From NCBI GenBank assembly GCA_037893245.1, contig JBAIAA010000432.1, forward strand, positions 620,001 through 684,000: a DNA stretch of 64,000 nt. The letters run 5' to 3'. The stretch's first letter is position 1. Every line of letters starts with the position of its first letter. The notes under the pieces are model-generated. The model had not been told where the DNA came from and searched no databases. It saw only the letters and a list, made by a program, of their open reading frames with translations. The DNA is from Crossaster papposus. Taxonomy: Eukaryota > Echinodermata > Asteroidea > Velatida > Solasteridae. Below, piece by piece: positions 59,801 through 64,000 of the stretch. A program made the translations under genes and the position numbers.

Positions 59801-62800
59801 CCTCCCCAATTATTATTATTATATGAATACCGTGGATTCTATCCAGCTTAGCTATTAGGTCAGGCCGGTAGGATTGGGTCGATGGGGTTATGAAAACCAT
59901 GGATTCTATCAAGCTTAGCTATTAGGTCAGGCCGATAGGATTGGGTCGATTGGGATTTTCCATGGATTCTATCCAGCTTAGCTATTAGGTCAGGCCGGTA
60001 GGATTGGGTCGATGGGAATATAAATACCTTGGATTCTATCCAACTTAGCTAAGGTCAGGCCGATAGGACTGGGTCGATGGGAATATAATACCTTGGATTC
60101 TATCAAGCTTAGCTAACAGATCAAGCCGATAGGATTGGGTTGGGTGGCTTGTGTGTAAAGCCTTTGCCTCCAAGTAAGGTTCATAATGTACATATTGAAA
60201 GTTTCGTTCACTGTTTGTGTAGATTTGCTAAACTATACATTTTTGGAAACGTTAGGAAATACTCAACATAAAAACCAATGTTTACATTTGTTTTTAGGTT
60301 CTTTTGAAAAAATGGTTCTTTAATGTGACGTGACACATGAAAAGTCATTGGGTGTCACTTGCATCCTTCGCAATTCAGCACACCAGCTGCGAGTAAGGAT
60401 GATTAGCCTCCCCAATTATTATTATTATATGAATACCGTGGATTCTATCCAGCTTAGCTATTAGGTCAGGCCGGTAGGATTGGGTCGATGGGGTTATGAA
60501 AACCATGGATTCTATCAAGCTTAGCTATTAGGTCAGGCCGATAGGATTGGGTCGATTGAGATTTTCCATGGATTCTATCCAGCTTAGCTATTAGGTCAGG
60601 CCGGTAGGATTGGGTCGATGGAAATATAAATACCTTGGATTCTATCCAACTTAGCTAAGGTCAGGCCGATAGGACTGGGTCGATGGGAATATAATACCTT
60701 GGATTCTATCAAGCTTAGCTAACAGATCAAGCCGATAGGATTGGGTTGGGTGGCTTGTGTGTAAAGCCTTTGCCTCCAAGTAAGGTTCATAATGTACATA
60801 TTGAAAGTTTCGTTCACTGTTTGTGTAGATTTGCTAAACTATACATTTTTGGAAACGTTAGGAAATACTCAACATAAAAACCAATGTTTACATTTGTTTT
60901 TAGGTTCTTTTGAAAAAATGGTTCTTTAATGTGACGTGACACATGAAGTCATTGGGTGTCACTTGCATCCTTCGCAATTCAGCACACCAGCTGCGAGTAA
61001 GGATGATTAGCCTCCCCAATTATTATTATTATATGAATACCGTGGATTCTATCCAGCTAAGCTATTAGGTCAGGCCGGTAGGATTGGGTCGATGGGGTTA
61101 TGAAAACCATGGATTCTATCAAGCTTAGCTATTAGGTCAGGCCGATAGGATTGGGTCGATTGGGATTTTCCATGGATTCTATCCAGCTTAGCTATTAGGT
61201 CAGGCCGGTAGGATTGGGTCGATGGGAATATAAATACCTTGGATTCTATCCAACTTAGCTAAGGTCAGGCCGATAGGACTGGGTCGATGGGAATATAATA
61301 CCTTGGATTCTATCAAGCTTAGCTAACAGATCAAGCCGATAGGATTGGGTTGGGTGGCTTGTGTGTAAAGCCTTTGCCTCCAAGTAAGGTTCATAATGTA
61401 CATATTGAAAGTTTCGTTCACTGTTTGTGTAGATTTGCTAAACTATACATTTTTGGAAACGTTAGGAAATACTCAACATAAAAACCAATGTTTACATTTG
61501 TTTTTAGGTTCTTTTGAAAAAATGGTTCTTTAATGTGACGTGACACATGAAAAGTCATTGGGTGTCACTTGCATCCTTCGCAATTCAGCACACCAGCTGC
61601 GAGTAAGGATGATTAGCCTCCCCAATTATTATTATTATATGAATACCGTGGATTCTATCCAGCTTAGCTATTAGGTCAGGCCGGTAGGATTGGGTCGATG
61701 GGGTTATGAAAACCATGGATTCTATCAAGCTTAGCTATTAGGTCAGGCCGATAGGATTGGGTCGATTGGGATTTTCCATGGATTCTATCCAGCTTAGCTA
61801 TTAGGTCAGGCCGGTAGGATTGGGTCGATGGGAATACAAATACCTTGGATTCTATCCAACTTAGCTAAGGTCAGGCCGATAGGACTGGGTCGATGGGAAT
61901 ATAATACCTTGGATTCTATCAAGCTTAGCTAACAGATCAAGCCGATAGGATTGGGTTGGGTGGCTTGTGTGTAAAGCCTTTGCCTCCAAGTAAGGTTCAT
62001 AATGTACATATTGAAAGTTTCGTTCACTGTTTGTGTAGATTTGCTAAACTATACATTTTTGGAAACGTTAGGAAATACTCAACATAAAAACCAATGTTTA
62101 CATTTGTTTTTAGGTTCTTTTGAAAAAATGGTTCTTTAATGTGACGTGACACATGAAAAGTCATTGGGTGTCACTTGCATCCTTCGCAATTCAGCACACC
62201 AGCTGCGAGTAAGGATGATTAGCCTCCCCAATTATTATTATTATATGAATACCGTGGATTCTATCCAGCTTAGCTATTAGGTCAGGCCGGTAGGATTGGG
62301 TCGATGGGGTTATGAAAACCATGGATTCTATCAAGCTTAGCTATTAGGTCAGGCCGATAGGATTGGGTCGATTGGGATTTTCCATGGATTCTATCCAGCT
62401 TAGCTATTAGGTCAGGCCGGTAGGATTGGGTCGATGGGAATATAAATACCTTGGATTCTATCCAACTTAGCTAAGGTCAGGCCGATAGGACTGGGTCGAT
62501 GGGAATATAATACCTTGGATTCTATCAAGCTTAGCTAACAGATCAAGCCGATAGGATTGGGTTGGGTGGCTTGTGTGTAAAGCCTTTGCCTCCAAGTAAG
62601 GTTCATAATGTACATATTGAAAGTTTCGTTCACTGTTTGTGTAGATTTGCTAAACTATACATTTTTGGAAACGTTAGGAAATACTCAACATAAAAACCAA
62701 TGTTTACATTTGTTTTTAGGTTCTTTTGAAAAAATGGTTCTTTAATGTGACGTGACACATGAAAAGTCATTGGGTGTCACTTGCATCCTTCGCAATTCAG

Positions 62801-64000
62801 CACACCAGCTGCGAGTAAGGATGATTAGCCTCCCCAATTATTATTATTATATGAATACCGTGGATTCTATCCAGCTTAGCTATTAGGTCAGGCCGGTAGG
62901 ATTGGGTCGATGGGGTTATGAAAACCATGGATTCTATCAAGCTTAGCTATTAGGTCAGGCCGATAGGATTGGGTCGATTGGGATTTTCCATGGATTCTAT
63001 CCAGCTTAGCTATTAGGTCAGGCCGGTAGGATTGGGTCGATGGGAATATAAATACCTTGGATTCTATCCAACTTAGCTAAGGTCAGGCCGATAGGACTGG
63101 GTCGATGGGAATATAATACCTTGGATTCTATCAAGCTTAGCTAACAGATCAAGCCGATAGGATTGGGTTGGGTGGCTTGTGTGTAAAGCCTTTGCCTCCA
63201 AGTAAGGTTCATAATGTACATATTGAAAGTTTCGTTCACTGTTTGTGTAGATTTGCTAAACTATACCTTTTTGGAAACGTTAGGAAATACTCAACATAAA
63301 AACCAATGTTTACATTTGTTTTTAGGTTCTTTTGAAAAAATGGTTCTTTAATGTGACGTGACACATGAAAAGTCATTGGGTGTCACTTGCATCCTTCGCA
63401 ATTCAGCACACCAGCTGCGAGTAAGGATGATTAGCCTCCCCAATTATTATTATTATATGAATACCGTGGATTCTATCCAGCTTAGCTATTAGGTCAGGCC
63501 GGTAGGATTGGGTCGATGGGGTTATGAAAACCATGGATTCTATCAAGCTTAGCTATTAGGTCAGGCCGATAGGATTGGGTCGATTGGGATTTTCCATGGA
63601 TTCTATCCAGCTTAGCTATTAGGTCAGGCCGGTAGGATTGGGTCGATGGGAATATAAATACCTTGGATTCTATCCAACTTAGCTAAGGTCAGGCCGATAG
63701 GACTGGGTCGATGGGAATATAATACCTTGGATTCTATCAAGCTTAGCTAACAGATCAAGCCGATAGGATTGGGTTGGGTGGCTTGTGTGTAAAGCCTTTG
63801 CCTCCAAGTAAGGTTCATAATGTACATATTGAAAGTTTCGTTCACTGTTTGTGTAGATTTGCTAAACTATACATTTTTGGAAACGTTAGGAAATACTCAA
63901 CATAAAAACCAATGTTTACATTTGTTTTTAGGTTCTTTTGAAAAAATGGTTCTTTAATGTGACGTGACACATGAAAAGTCATTGGGTGTCACTTGCATCC

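Larger units (their letters stand above)
19900..64000 (+). repeat. Higher-order satellite array, 606-bp unit, 73+ copies
   Basis: From about 19,900 to the window end the DNA is one direct tandem array. I tracked the word GACGTGACAC: 73 occurrences (one mutated, one partly deleted) from 20,592 to 63,961, plus one left-edge module lacking it. From 23,695 onward 54 of 67 intervals are exactly 606 bp. The exceptions are 603-608 bp (small indels), 539 bp (one sub-repeat lost) and two of 476 bp (two sub-repeats lost). Copies differ by only a few substitutions, so amplification or homogenisation is recent. The array runs out of the window. No coding function is supported; the frames crossing it are by-products. 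Confidence 0.98.

Noticed and set aside
19900..64000. CRISPR-like regular spacing of repeats
   Set aside because: The intervening sequences are as identical as the repeats, units are 606 bp, and the context is eukaryotic; this is a satellite.

Overview
The window is animal nuclear DNA. It has split coding exons with GT-AG borders, a Ty3/Gypsy LTR retrotransposon, a jockey/CR1-type LINE fragment, tRNA-derived SINE pieces, several TIR (terminal inverted repeat) elements and a very large tandem satellite. The transposon types and abundant TACATGTA-like motifs suggest an aquatic invertebrate, but the sequence does not fix the phylum. There is no prokaryotic gene organisation.

Positions 1-3,901 hold the 3' part of a degenerate Gypsy element: gag end with a C-x2-H-x9-C-x3-C knuckle, protease, RT, RNase H, integrase, GPY motif, polypurine tract and a ~240-bp 3' LTR. 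The copy is dead. It has an in-frame stop between gag and pol, an Asn in place of the first catalytic Asp of the RT YxDD box, and at least three frameshifts.

Positions 3,902-19,900 are introns and intergenic DNA crowded with small repeats. At least seven inverted-repeat or TIR elements, several tRNA-related SINE heads and one LINE RT fragment are visible. Threaded between them on the minus strand are short exons with good splice sites. From 5' to 3' they lie at 18,407-18,568, 16,076-16,176, 12,802-12,913, 10,676-10,839, ~8,639-8,853, 6,844-6,933 and 5,012-5,161. Codon phases match across the first five junctions, so I infer one multi-exon gene encoding a charged, partly coiled-coil protein that I do not recognise. 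A possible further 5' exon lies at 19,645-19,761. One exon is present in three copies, two of them broken.

From about 19,900 to the window end (44 kb, continuing beyond) the DNA is one satellite array. The dominant unit is exactly 606 bp: five ~65-bp sub-repeats (67+63+67+64+50) plus a 295-bp unrelated module. The module has a tRNA-like start, two conserved hairpins and an (ATT)n tail, so it looks like a captured SINE. I count 73 copies of the module marker plus one truncated copy at the left edge. The left 3.8 kb is heterogeneous (units of 476 to 804 bp, differing by whole sub-repeats) and carries two precise micro-inversions. The remainder is almost perfectly homogenised, with duplicated multi-unit blocks traceable through shared variants. 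A cluster of single-base indels at 42.4-44.8 kb looks like an assembly or consensus problem.

The best candidates for something undescribed are the composite SINE-satellite array with its edge gradient and micro-inversions, and the unrecognised minus-strand gene that runs up to it.
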